Shown here one piece after another: positions 46,042 through 56,674 of a stretch of 64,000 nucleotides of DNA. Position numbers and translations under genes: made by a program. The DNA comes from Siphonodentalium dalli (taxonomy: Eukaryota > Mollusca > Scaphopoda > Gadilida > Siphonodentaliidae): the NCBI GenBank assembly GCA_032622095.1, contig CP136061.1, positions 255,083,582-255,147,581 of the forward strand, written 5' to 3'. How positions within the stretch are numbered: the first letter of the stretch is position 1; each line of letters begins with the position of its first letter. The notes beneath the pieces were generated by a model. That model did no database searches. It was given only the letters and a program-made list of their open reading frames with translations, and had not been told where the DNA came from.

Positions 46042-47209
46042 TAAGTGAGTATTGTTTACTCAACAAGCCCATTGTGAGCTTATATCCATTATGGCACAGT
46101 TCTGCGTGCATGGTTAAAACATAGACTGGACTGCTATTCATGTGTTCTGTAATAACTGTCGAGTGTGTTTTAACCAGAACTGGTTATTCTGTTGAATGAA
46201 TGGCGCGGGTCGCATTGAAAACACAGTATAAAGAGCGTGATTCTGGTAAGTCGTGTCGATGATAACAGATTAATTAAATAATGCCAATATGGGCTTATTT
46301 TTTGTGGAAATGGTCCCTTATTGGACTGTTTTTTAAAACCTCGTTTTATGTAGAGCGTATATTTAGGTTAAATAATGCCAATATGTGCCCGGTCGTATTA
46401 TTATAGGAACTATGTAGTTGATGTAATCAGTGGGTTGATGCGCACACAGTTGGTCTGGGAGAATGGAGCATATTCCGAAACACAGTTAGAAATTAAGCCT
46501 CTTCTCATAGAGCCAAGACAATAAGAGATTGGAGTGTTGTGTGGAATTATTAATTATTCTAGCAGTTCTTGATACTAAACGGGACAAAAATAAACTAATA
46601 TTTTCAACCTCTCAAATGTATTAAAATCCATTGTTTTATTGTCTCTTGGCACTAGCTCAGTTGTCAAAAAAATGATTATTTTGAAATTCAAGATTTTTTG
46701 GCAGATATATCCAGAGAAATTCTTTGTTGAAAATTTCTTGTCATTTTTGGCTTGATTTATAAAAAAAATGCGTATCCCCTTAATATTGTCAGAAACAGTA
46801 GGCTGGCCATCACCACCCAGACACACGATAATAACCTGGTCATCGCCACCCATACACACGATAATGCTAATAATGAAGAAGTCAATGTGTTCTTTCATTA
46901 GCCCAACTCCACGTATCATCTTCACCTTCTGTCAATCACTCGAGGCCATTTTCGCCTAAGATCAATCAGCGCAGGTCATCTTCCATTTTAATTAGGTGAT
47001 TTCTCTCAACAAAGTAATTTAATTAAATCACCTTGATACGTCCGGTTCACGCTGTGACAATTGCCCCTTATCAATTTGATTACCCAAGGTACATAAATGT
47101 AGTCATTCTGTTACCGGACAGGGACACACATGCACCACGAAACATGTATTAACCCAACATGGGAGAAAGAAAGAAAATCACTTAATCGTGTTATGTCCCT
47201 ATCTCCAAC
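46042..47209. other. No gene seen; small direct repeats
   Basis: TTAAATAATGCCAATATG is doubled (46274, 46370). CA.CACCCA.ACACACGATAAT is doubled at 46811-46866. An ATAAAGAGCG motif is at about 46231. Confidence 0.4.
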
Positions 47210-47401
47210 CACAGGGGCCTGTAACGCGCTCCGCTGTCCGCCCCCCTTTGCACTGCCCATATACGCCGCTCTATATACGCGCCTTCTTCGCGTTAATGGA
47301 ACATAATGTTCCATTAACGCGAATAAGGCGCGTATATAGAGCGGCGTATATGGGCAGTGCAAAAGGGGGGCGGACAATGGAGCGCGTTACAGGCCCCTGT
47401 G
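47210..47401. mobile_element. 192-bp near-perfect palindrome
   Basis: The arms run from CACAGGGGCCTGTAACGCGC to the centre ATGGAACAT|AATGTTCCAT at about 47305, with only a few mismatches over ~96 bp and no real loop. CAGGGGC ends are hAT-like, but the flanks (TCCAACCA, TGCCCCAA) do not match well. A related single end (CGCGTTACATTAGCCCCTGT) is at about 56778. Confidence 0.9.
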
Positions 47402-47849
47402 CCCCAACGTAGTCTGATGCGCAGGTTCGTGGAAGACATGTAGACGTTGTACACAATGCAATTTAAACCAAATCGAGAGTGTGAATATCATTTTTCTCAC
47501 TGAATGCCTATATATACTCACTAGAGAGAACGCAAGTATACAATAAAATAACATGCAATAATCCTAATGTTTGAGCGATGACTAATCAGGGAAAATGTTC
47601 CTTCATACTGAAAGCGGATGAGAGGGAAATAGCAAATATTTTAAGTAAATCAATTTCATCTTTCTTTGAATTGAGGAGACGCTCGTGCAAATGGTATAGT
47701 TATACATGTACAAAACACTATTACTGGGTCTTTATTATACGATGTTAATAGTGTATATAATATTGTACTATATGCTCTATAGTTAAATATAGATTGACCG
47801 TCAAAATGAATATTATTACTTGAAACTGTTATTTCTGTTCCGTACCACT
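47402..47849. other. No feature recognised
   Basis: AT-rich sequence without gene or repeat match. Confidence 0.4.
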
Positions 47850-47939
47850 ATATATGTTCGTTATTTTTTTTTTACATCTTCCATGCAATTATTATGGTGT
47901 TTTATGTCAATAAATATATCTAATCTTATCTTATCTTAT
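47850..47939 (+). repeat. Non-LTR 3' end with (ATCTT)n tail
   Basis: TTTTATGTCAATAAATATAT is followed by CTAATCTTATCTTATCTTAT, an AATAAA plus pentamer tail. TTTTATGTCAATAAA also precedes the tail of the 45.6-kb element, tying this fragment to the same family. Confidence 0.65.
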
Positions 47940-48320
47940 GGGAATTTCACGGACTGTTTGGAAGTATTCAATGCAAATGCCGAGGACAAAATCTCAATAG
48001 CAACTCGGCTGAATCAAAAGAATGTCGAATTTCAGCGTGTGGTGAAACGAACTGGGGGTTTTGTCTGGTCAGACACGGAGCTAGCACGCGTCATTGAACC
48101 ATTTCAAGAATAATTTCATCATTGAGTCATATATGAAGTCATATCAAACGTAAATTCCGATTTGAAATAAAGCAGATTATAATATAAATGCTCTTTATGT
48201 TCACCATACAGGGGATACACAAACAGTGGACGCTCTTTATTATTTCGTGTGGAACAAAGTATATATTATTCTTCCTGAGATTTTGCGTTGATATCGTGCT
48301 TGACAGTATAGATATAGAGG

Positions 48321-48461
48321 ATCTCACATGAGTTTCTATTTTATACGGAATTTATCAACCGAGTTCACTAAATTCGATTTGAGCAGAGGTTTACCGAGGC
48401 TCAAATAGAATTTAGTGGACGAGGTTGATAAATTACGCATAAAATAGGACGAGTGTGAGAT
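48321..48461. mobile_element. 141-bp foldback
   Basis: ATCTCACA.GAG, CTATTTTAT, TTTATCAACC, TTCACTAAATTC and TTGAGC on the left pair with their complements on the right, with several mismatches; the loop (AGAGGTTTACCGAG) is short. CTCTTTAT motifs (48189, 48231) lie just upstream. Confidence 0.8.
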
Positions 48462-48639
48462 ACTTTTTATCACATGATCAAATAAACGCGAAGCAATGCG
48501 AAATATCCATCGAAAACAACGATAATAAACTGCAGCGATCGCAAGTCATTTGAAGAACGATGTGACGTCATCGCACGCGCTGATATTAAACGTGTCTATT
48601 ACCGATAATTATGAAACTGCTTTTATGGCCAAATTATGT

Positions 48640-49320
48640 GATAAATATAAATCGGATATTTCATGGGTTCTGGAATATATCTGGTATTATTATATTCTCC
48701 GCATCTTCTTAAATTAAGAATAAGAGGAGCGTTCATGGGAAGTATATGAGGACGGACGCTATGGAGGCGGAGAAGTATATGAGGACGGACGCTATGGAGG
48801 CGGAGAAGTATATGAGGACGGACGCTATGGAGGCGGAGAAGTATATGAGGACGGACGCTATGGAGGCGGAGAAGTATATGAGGACGGACGCTATGGAGGC
48901 GGAGAAGTATATGAGGACGGACGCTATGGAGGCGGATAAGTATATGAGGACGGACGCTATGGAGGCGGAGAAGTATATGAGGACGGACGCTATGGAGGCG
49001 GAGAAGTATATGAGGACGGACGCTATGGAGGCGGAGAAGTATATGAGGACGGACGCTATGGAGGCGGAGAAATATATGAGGACGGACGCTATGGAGGCGG
49101 AGAAGTATATGAGGACGGACGCTATGGAGGCGGAGAAGTATATGAGGACGGACGCTATGGAGGCGGAGAAGTATATGAGGACGGACGCTATGGAGGCGGA
49201 GAAGTATATGAGGACGGACGCTATGGAGGCGGAGAAGTATATGAGGACGGACCCTATGGAGGCGGAGAAGGTGATGGAGGAGAAGGAACGGATGTCTCAC
49301 GATATATAAGTATGGTATAC
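48640..49320. repeat. 33-bp minisatellite locus (about 16 units at 48739-49271)
   Basis: The unit is ATGAGGACGGACGCTATGGA plus GGCGGAGAAGTAT. Being a multiple of three, it keeps frames open: MRTDAMEAEKY or YEDGRYGGGEV on plus, RLHSVRPHILL on minus. Both plus frames tolerate the unit variants, and no splice or start context selects one. The flanks (CATGGGTTCTGGAATAT, CTTAAATTAAGAA, GGCGGAGAAGGTGATGGAGG) are paralogous to the locus split by the large palindrome. Confidence 0.85.
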
Positions 49321-49429
49321 TATAGATGCTGACCGATTTATAATGGAGCAATTATATACTAGTACAGGTATCTGACTTTACTTAGAAACATATTTTATTT
49401 GCATAATATACAACAGGGATTGGGCCACA

Positions 49430-49640
49430 AGTTTTGGCAACTTGTGAAGCACCTCTCCCAACACAATATTACAATTCAATTCAATTCAATTTAATATACT
49501 TTTACACCAGATATGGTCAAGTGTATACATACATAATATAGAAACATAATTTATAACAGTGTATTACAACACACATGAAATCAAGATGACGATACAAACG
49601 TTGGGTTAATTTGGTAATACTTGCATCAAGGTGCTTGGCA
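49430..49640 (-). repeat. Possible SINE/non-LTR 3' end with (AATTG)n tail
   Basis: On the minus strand GTATATTAAATTGAATTGAA continues as (TTGAA)n to about 49475. AT-rich body; limits uncertain. Confidence 0.4.
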
Positions 49641-49659
49641 GTAGATAGACATCTTGATA

Positions 49660-49774
49660 TAGATACATCGGATACTTAATGCGGAGTCAATGGGTTCTGG
49701 AATATGTTGGGTATTATTTTTCACCGTCGCAATCCTCGTCTTAAATCTTAAATTAAGAAGAAGAAGAGAGTTTA
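49660..49774 (+). repeat. Left half of the split paralogous locus
   Basis: ATGGGTTCTGGAATATGTTG, then TCCTCGTCTTAAATCTTAAATT and AAGAAGAAGAG, parallel 48660-48735. The frame MGSGICWVLFFTVAILVLNL is a hydrophobic stretch, but it runs straight into the palindrome and has no support as a gene. The right half is at 54679-54890. Confidence 0.7.
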
Positions 49775-52700
49775 TAGTCGGGGAGCCAATAAGGTCCACC
49801 TGCACCCCCCCCCCCCCCCCGATGATTACAAATAACCTTATTTTTATTGTTCCCTATGGTATCCAGATAAAGAATCCGGATTTCACCGAAAAATAAAGGT
49901 GGCCCTACTAGGTGCTAGAGTCATTTGAATCCAAGATGGCCGCCATTTCCTCTAATTCCGACCAGCTGTATTTAATCGTTGTAATAGATCGGTTGTTAGC
50001 AAAAGACACAGACAAAATGTATGCCATTTTGTTGGTATGATGTCCTTCTTCAAAATGACGGCAAATAATTTCGAAAAAAATTCAAAATGGCCGCCGAAAA
50101 ATGACGTCATATGCACGAAAATAGGAAATTTAATTAATATTTCACCATATCTTCCATTTTTCTTCACATTAATCATTAGTAAATGGCAATGTTTTTGAAA
50201 CAGTCATCAAGCGCAATATTATAGCGTCATTTTAAGATATTTGCCATTGACGAGGGTTCCGTAATAGATACAGAAAGAGGATTTGAAAAAGAGGGGTGAA
50301 ATTTTATATTTTTTTTGCAAGACGATTTTGATAGTCATTTTATCGACAAACCACACATGCTGTTAATAGAATGTCAACAACTATGTGCTTTATTTTATTG
50401 GACGGATGTTTTACTTCAATGGGAATGAAATTGGTGTAGAAAATTTCCAAAATGGCCGCCGAAAATATGAAAAATGGTAAATATTGCCCCAGGGTGTCCT
50501 GCAATGGCTTACAAGTTATGGCTGATATATAAAATTGGCTAATCTGTATTATATACATTGAATACTAACATGTCTGATGCACCATGGATCATTGTTACTA
50601 TTGTCACCGCTGACATCACCAGAAATATTGGATTTTTCTCTCACAAACTTGACATAAATATCGGCAAAAATTCACTTTTCAGGGTTGGACAATTGTTTTA
50701 AGTAAAATGCAACTATCATTGGTATCAAATGTATTTATTGTATTTGGTCTATCTTAAATGTGTCACACTACGGTGTTTATAGACCAAATTGCTCAAGATG
50801 GCTTCCAAAATGGCAACCAAATTTGTAAAAAGTTATTTTTTTACATATATCCCGAACATTATTATCTGCGTTATCCGACAAGGTAGCAAACTGTGACTCA
50901 CTTAGTTATTATACGTGTTAGTTAATTAACTGACAACTACGTTCTATTCTGTTTGTCCCAGTTCAGTATGGGGCATGACAAATTCATTTTAAAGTTGCAG
51001 TATGGAATTTTGCGGAGAACCTCTTTTGTGATTCTGGCCATATTATTGGAAGGAAATGGGCAGAACTTTGAGACGGAACTGAGATGAACCATAATATATG
51101 GCTATTCTGGCCCATTATGATAAAAAGTAATCAACTGGATAAAAGATGGATGCCAAGATGGCAGCCAGGGAGTTACTGTATGATCATAGGTTATGTGAAT
51201 AGGTATACAGGGAGTTACTGTATGGTCATGAATGATGTGAATAGGTATACAAGGAGTGACTCTATGGTTATGAGTGGGGTGTCCATGGTGTGATGCATAG
51301 GAATATAAGGAGTGACTGTATGGGCATGTGTGAGGTGAATCGGTATACATGTAGTGACTGTATTGTGTATTGTTGTGTTTGGCCGATGTGATCGTATGGG
51401 CATTGCTGTGGTGTATAGATATAACGAGAGTAGCTACATGGTCATCCGTGTGTTGTTTATGTATATATGGAGTGACTGTAAGGTCGTGGTGGGATGTATA
51501 TGTGTACCGTGTGTGGCTGTATTGTGACATGTGGGTGTATATGTATATTTGTGCTGTCTGTATGATCATGGATGGAGTGCGTAGATAAATAGGGAGTGAT
51601 TTTATGGTTATGGGTAATGTGTATAGGTGCACATGGTATGCCTGTACGGTCAATATTGAAGTTATATGCATACCTGGAATAAGCTAGATGGTCATTGACG
51701 AGCGTGTGGCTATATAGGGATTGCCCTTTTGATAACGGGTGGGTCGTATATGTATATATGTTGTGGATGTATTATCATCGGTGGTGTATAGGGTGTAGAT
51801 GAATTATCATGGATGGCGTGTATGAGTATACAGTGAGTTGCTGAATTGTCATGTATGAGGTGTATATGCAAGTATGAAACTTGTGAGTGGTCGTGTGCGC
51901 GGGTATTGGTATATTGGGAAGGGCTCACCATTGGTGAGGTGTATGTGTATATCTGAATTGACTCTATGGTCATGGTATGGCGAATAGATATACATGTAGT
52001 GGCTGTATGGTCCATGGTGAGGTGAATAGGTATACAATGAGTGACTGTATGATCGTGAATGTGGTGAATATGTATACATAGAGTGACTATATGGTCGGGT
52101 GTAGGAGTATACCTGGTGCTCATGCATGGTGAGTCATGGCTGTATCGTCATTTGTGGCATGTACCGGTATAACCAAATATGGCTGTATGGTCAGGTGTAC
52201 GTGTATAGAGTGGGTGACTATATTGTCATTTGTTTGGTGTTTATGTACATATGAGGTCATGGGTGGGTTGTACATGTGTAATTTAGGTGGCTATCGCTTT
52301 CCACAATAACTCAAGGATATGTTAATCAATAGAGAGGTCATGTCAAAGAGTTCTCCACCTGGATAGTGTTTGTGTACATGGGGGAACTTTAAACGTGAAA
52401 AGCGATAGCCACCCATTACCACAGTCATTCCATATATACATAAACACCACAGACATAAAGATATAGTGACCAACTGTATAAATGTACACCTGACCCATGA
52501 CCATGGATGATCATACAGCCATGAGTCACAATGCAGGCACACCGGGTATAATCCTAAACATGACCCATAACCATAGAGTCACTCCTTGTATACCCATTCA
52601 CCTCACCATTGGCCATACGGTCATCCCATGTATACCTATCTCCACACACACACATGGTCAAATAGACAACAATGACCATAGAGTCACCCCGGGTATACAT

Positions 52701-54675
52701 ATCCACCTCACCAATGGTCATATAGCCACTCGCTTCATACACATACCCTCACCCATGGCACCTGGTATACTCCTTCATCTGACCTATGGCCATATAGTCA
52801 CCCTGTGTGTACCTATTCAAAACATTCATACATGATCATGGTCAATCAGTGTATATATATTCACTTCACCCTTGGCCATGTCACCCCTGTATCCCTATTT
52901 GTCACACCATATCAGAATAGCCACTCAAGATATACTAATACTCCCCAGCGATGTCAGTATATTCACTCCATGCATGCATATGCACATCAGCCATGGCCAT
53001 ATAGCCGCTCGCTATATACACATACCCCTCGCCCATGACCATATAGCAACACATGTGTATAGCCGTATAACCTACACATGACCATACCGTCACGAGTCAC
53101 CAAGCAGGAACACCGGGTATACTCATACACCTGACACATGACCATTTAGTCACTCCCTGTATAGCTATTCATTACATTTATGATCATACAGTCACTCATT
53201 GTATACATACATGTACTCATCTCACCATTGACCATACAATAACTCCCTGTATAACTATTCACCTCATCTATGATCATATAGTAACTCCCTGGCTACCATC
53301 TTGGCATCCACCCTGTATCCAGTTGATATGTTTTATCATAATGGACCAGAATAGCCACTTATTATGGTTCATCTCAGTTCCGTTTCAAAGTTCTGCCCAA
53401 TTCCTTTCAATAATATGGCAAGAATCACAAAAGAGGTTCTCCGCAAATTCCATACTGCAACTGTAAAATGAATTTGTCATGCCCCATACGGAACTGGGAC
53501 AAACATAATGAAACGTAGTTGTCAGTTAATTAACTAACACGTATAATAACCAAGTGAGTCACAATTTACTACCTTGTCGGATAACGCAGAGAATAATGTT
53601 CGGGATATATGTAAACAATTAACTTTTTACAAATTTGGTTGCCATTTTGGAAGCCATCTTGAGCAATTTGGTCTATAAACACCGTAGTGTGACACATTTA
53701 AGATAGACCAAATACAATAAATACCTTTGATACCAATGATATATTCATTTTACTTAAAACAATTGTCCAACCCTGAAAAGTGATTTTTTGCCGATATTTA
53801 TGTCAAGTTTGTAGGAGAAAAATCCAATATTTCTGGTGATGTCAGTAGTGACAATAGAAACAATGATCCATGGTGCATCAGACATGTTAGTATTTAATGT
53901 ATATAATACAGATTAGCCAATTGTATATATCAACCACAACTTGTAAGCCATTGCAGGACACCATGGGCAATATTTACAATTTTTCATATTTTTGGCGGCC
54001 ATTTTGGAAATTTTCTACACCAATTTCATTCCCATTGAAGTAAAACATCCGTCCAATAAAATAAAGCACATAGTTATTGACATTCTATTAACAGCCTGTG
54101 TGGTTTGTGGTTAAAATGACTATCAAAATCGTCTTGCAAAAAAAATCGAAAATGTCACCCCTCTTTTTCAAATCCTCTTTCTGTATCTATTACGGAACCC
54201 TCGTCAATGGCAAATATCTTTAAATGACGCTATAATATCACGCTTTATGACTGTCTCAAAAACATTGCCATTTACTAATGATTAATGTGAAGAAAAATGG
54301 AAGATATGGTGAAATATTAATTAAATTTCCTATTTTCGTGCATATGACGTCATTTTTCGGCGGCCATTTTGAATTTTTTTCGAAATTATTTGCCGTAGTT
54401 TTGAAGAAGGACATCATACCAACAAAATGGCATACATTTTGTCTGTGTCTTTTGCTAAAAAAACCGATCTATTACAACGATTAAATACAGCTGGTCGGAA
54501 TTAGAGGAAATGGCGGCCATCTTGGATTCAAATGGCTCTAGCACCTAGTAGGGCCACCTTTATTTTTCGGTGAAATCCGGATTCTTTATCTGGATACCAT
54601 AGGGAACAATAAAAATAAGGTTATTTGTAATCATCGGGGGGGGGGTGCAGGTGGACCTTATTGGCTCCCCGACTA
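49775..54675. mobile_element. ~4.9-kb foldback palindrome (FB-like)
   Basis: The outer ends are TAGTCGGGGAGCCAATAAGG and its exact complement. The left arm is 49775-52300, the right arm about 52399-54675, and the spacer about 98 bp between GGTGGCTATCGCTTT and AAAGCGATAGCCACC. Outer arm sequence matches at well over 90% by eye for more than 1 kb (for example CAAGATGGCCGCCATTTCCT / AGGAAATGGCGGCCATCTTG); inner parts are more diverged. TTA flanks both ends (49772-49774, 54676-54678), a possible 3-bp target duplication. Long inverted arms with internal tandem repeats resemble Drosophila FB/Galileo layouts; the family is not determined. No transposase frame was seen. Confidence 0.88.
51170..52290. 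repeat. Diverged ~55-60 bp tandem repeats in the left arm
   Basis: GTGACTGTATGGTCATG..TGAGGTGAATAGGTATACA-type units recur about twenty times with substantial drift. The inverted counterpart occupies about 52490-53290 in the right arm (ACCATAGAGTCACTCC, GTATACC.ATTCACCTCACC). The frames in other directions are by-products. Confidence 0.8.
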
Positions 54676-54678
54676 TTA

Positions 54679-54890
54679 GGGCAGAAGATGAGGATGGAGG
54701 CGGAGAAAGTGATGGAGGAGAAGAAGGATGATTGAACGGATTCTTTATTTTGTCTCTCGATAAGTATATGCATGGTGCACTTAATATGCTTACCAATGTA
54801 TAACTTGTCTAGGGACACGAATCCCTCATTTTCTGGGTTGGTGGAAGAAGGGGTTAATTTTATAATAATTGCATCAAGGTGTCCAGCCAT
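54679..54890 (+). repeat. Right half of the split paralogous locus
   Basis: GATGGAGGCGGAGAAAGTGA, GGAGGAGAAGAAGG and CTCTCGATAAGTATATGCAT parallel 49255-49330, and TTGCATCAAGGTG parallels 49621. Only one unit of the 33-bp type remains, so the array expansion is specific to the other copy. Confidence 0.7.
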
Positions 54891-55689
54891 CACTTAACAC
54901 CAATATCCGTTGGACCCAACTGTCGAACGGTTATTTAGAAACAGTAGGCACCGTCTTCGTGTTTGCCGAAACCAACTTGACTTCAACATGCCGAAAGAGG
55001 CACCATGTTGTGATGAAATATGGTCGCCGCGACAAACACAAGTGTTCGGTTCGATCCCCCCGCCGTGTCCCAACGTGCGCGCCACAGTGTACAGTGTATC
55101 GTTACCATTAACATGCTGATTTATTCACCACTTGAGACACTGGAACACCTTGTTTTAAAACACGTTGCAAGCTGGTGTTTAGAGCTTAACTAGCTTTGTT
55201 AATTGTTACTCAATAATTTACGACTATTCGCCCAGCGTCCAAGATGGTCCATGAAAGAATTATCTCATTTGGGTTACGTAAAAACCCTTGAGTCCTGGAT
55301 ATAACCTGATTAAGACCGACAAAGAGACGCACGTTTGAATAAATGTGTCTTTTCAAAATAATGTACGTACATTCATTGAAAGTCCAAGCTGGTCATTGAA
55401 GTATAATCACTTCATTTTTGGGTTACGCAACACCCCTCGATTCCTGTGAAGATATCGACCATGTAAGCAATGTAAGTTGTAACCAGGTTACGACTGACAA
55501 TGAGACACATTTCTGAATAAATGTGTCTCTTCATAATTCTGGTGCATTCAAGGAATGCAAGAAAACAATTATTTCAGCGAGTAATGTATAACACCTACAT
55601 ATCTCAGCGGAGAATAGAACATATAACTGGTCCAAGCTGCATATGCAACCAGGATATGACCGACAATTTCTGATTAAAGATGCACTATC

Positions 55690-56010
55690 CGAATTAACCC
55701 TCCCAAATTACTATTTCTTTGGCTTCAGGGGTAAAAATATTTGATTCGATTCGAGGAACCTACCCGTCAAAGCTCTGAGGGATCAGATATCGATTTTTGA
55801 GGTTTGTTATTTCTCAAGATGTGCAATTATTTGTGGCCCAGACAAAAAAGTCGTCAAATCGACGGTATCGGACAAAATTGCGGATGAAGATGGATAACTC
55901 TAAAATCAAGTAAAAAAAATCCTAATATACGGCCAATTTCGTGATACTCAAGTGATAATACGGCCATAGGTCGCTGAACAAAATGTTGATAAATAACACG
56001 TTTTGGGAAA
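55690..56010 (+). repeat. Dispersed repeat, inverse copy of 26770-27055
   Basis: It shares AAATATTTGATTCGA, GATATCGATTTTTGAGG, GCGGATGAAGATGGATAACT and TTGATAAATAACACGTTT with the inverse copy. Confidence 0.7.
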
Positions 56011-56209
56011 TTTGATACCATAGTTGAAGTTAGTATTATTTTGTTGCAATTAATCGATTCTGATAACTAAAGCTTGTTTTGAAGAAATGTTGTTGTTGTT
56101 GTATATTGATGATATGGGGGCCGTCTTATTGTATTGAGTACCTTTAAATGCGTTACTTCATAATTTACTATCGCCCGTGGAATGTCTGAGTTTGGTCCAT
56201 GTTCTGATA

Positions 56210-56674
56210 TATGTGACCCGCCATATCAAATCCAGTCGTAAGTCGGGATCTTTTTACCCTGTGCCAATGCATTCTCTTATATATGCGAGTCGACCATAGG
56301 TCGCCTCGCATATATAAGAGAATGCATTGGCCTAACAATTTTTTATTATTATTTTTAAATAAATGTTTCTTACAATTTTTAGGACATAAAATAAATAACA
56401 TCCATTACCCTGCAGGGAGCCCCACACATATATAGAAGCATATAAAAGAGTGTCGTCTGCTCATGTTTGTCTGGGGCTCTGTATGGGTGAAATTATAAAA
56501 TTGTTAAAGAATACAAGAAAATATTATTAAAATTGTAAAAAAATTGTTAGGCCAATGCATTCTCTTATATATCCGAGGCGACATATGGTCGACTCGCATA
56601 TATAAGAGAATGCATTGGCACAGCGTAAAAAAAAATCCCGTCTTACGACTGGATTTGATATGGCGGGTCACATA
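56210..56674. mobile_element. Composite palindromic MITE, TA-target type, copy 2
   Basis: TATGTGACCCGCCATATC ends flanked by TA (56208-56209, 56675-56676). Palindromes at 56262-56331 and 56551-56619. It is nearly colinear with 493-946, including the GGGAGCCCCACACATATATA segment, so the two are recent relatives. It lies in the higher-order repeat field. Confidence 0.85.

Noticed and set aside
48623-49351. 242-codon minus-strand frame and 187-codon plus-strand frame
   Set aside because: They are by-products of a 33-bp unit with no stop; both strands are open, and no context favours either.
51102-53081. Thr/His/Ile-rich frames of 60-189 codons on both strands
   Set aside because: They come from the tandem repeats in the arms of the large palindrome and are not conserved between arms as proteins.
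55010-55075. tRNA-like B box GGTTCGATCC
   Set aside because: One base short of the consensus, with no A box at the right distance and no cloverleaf.
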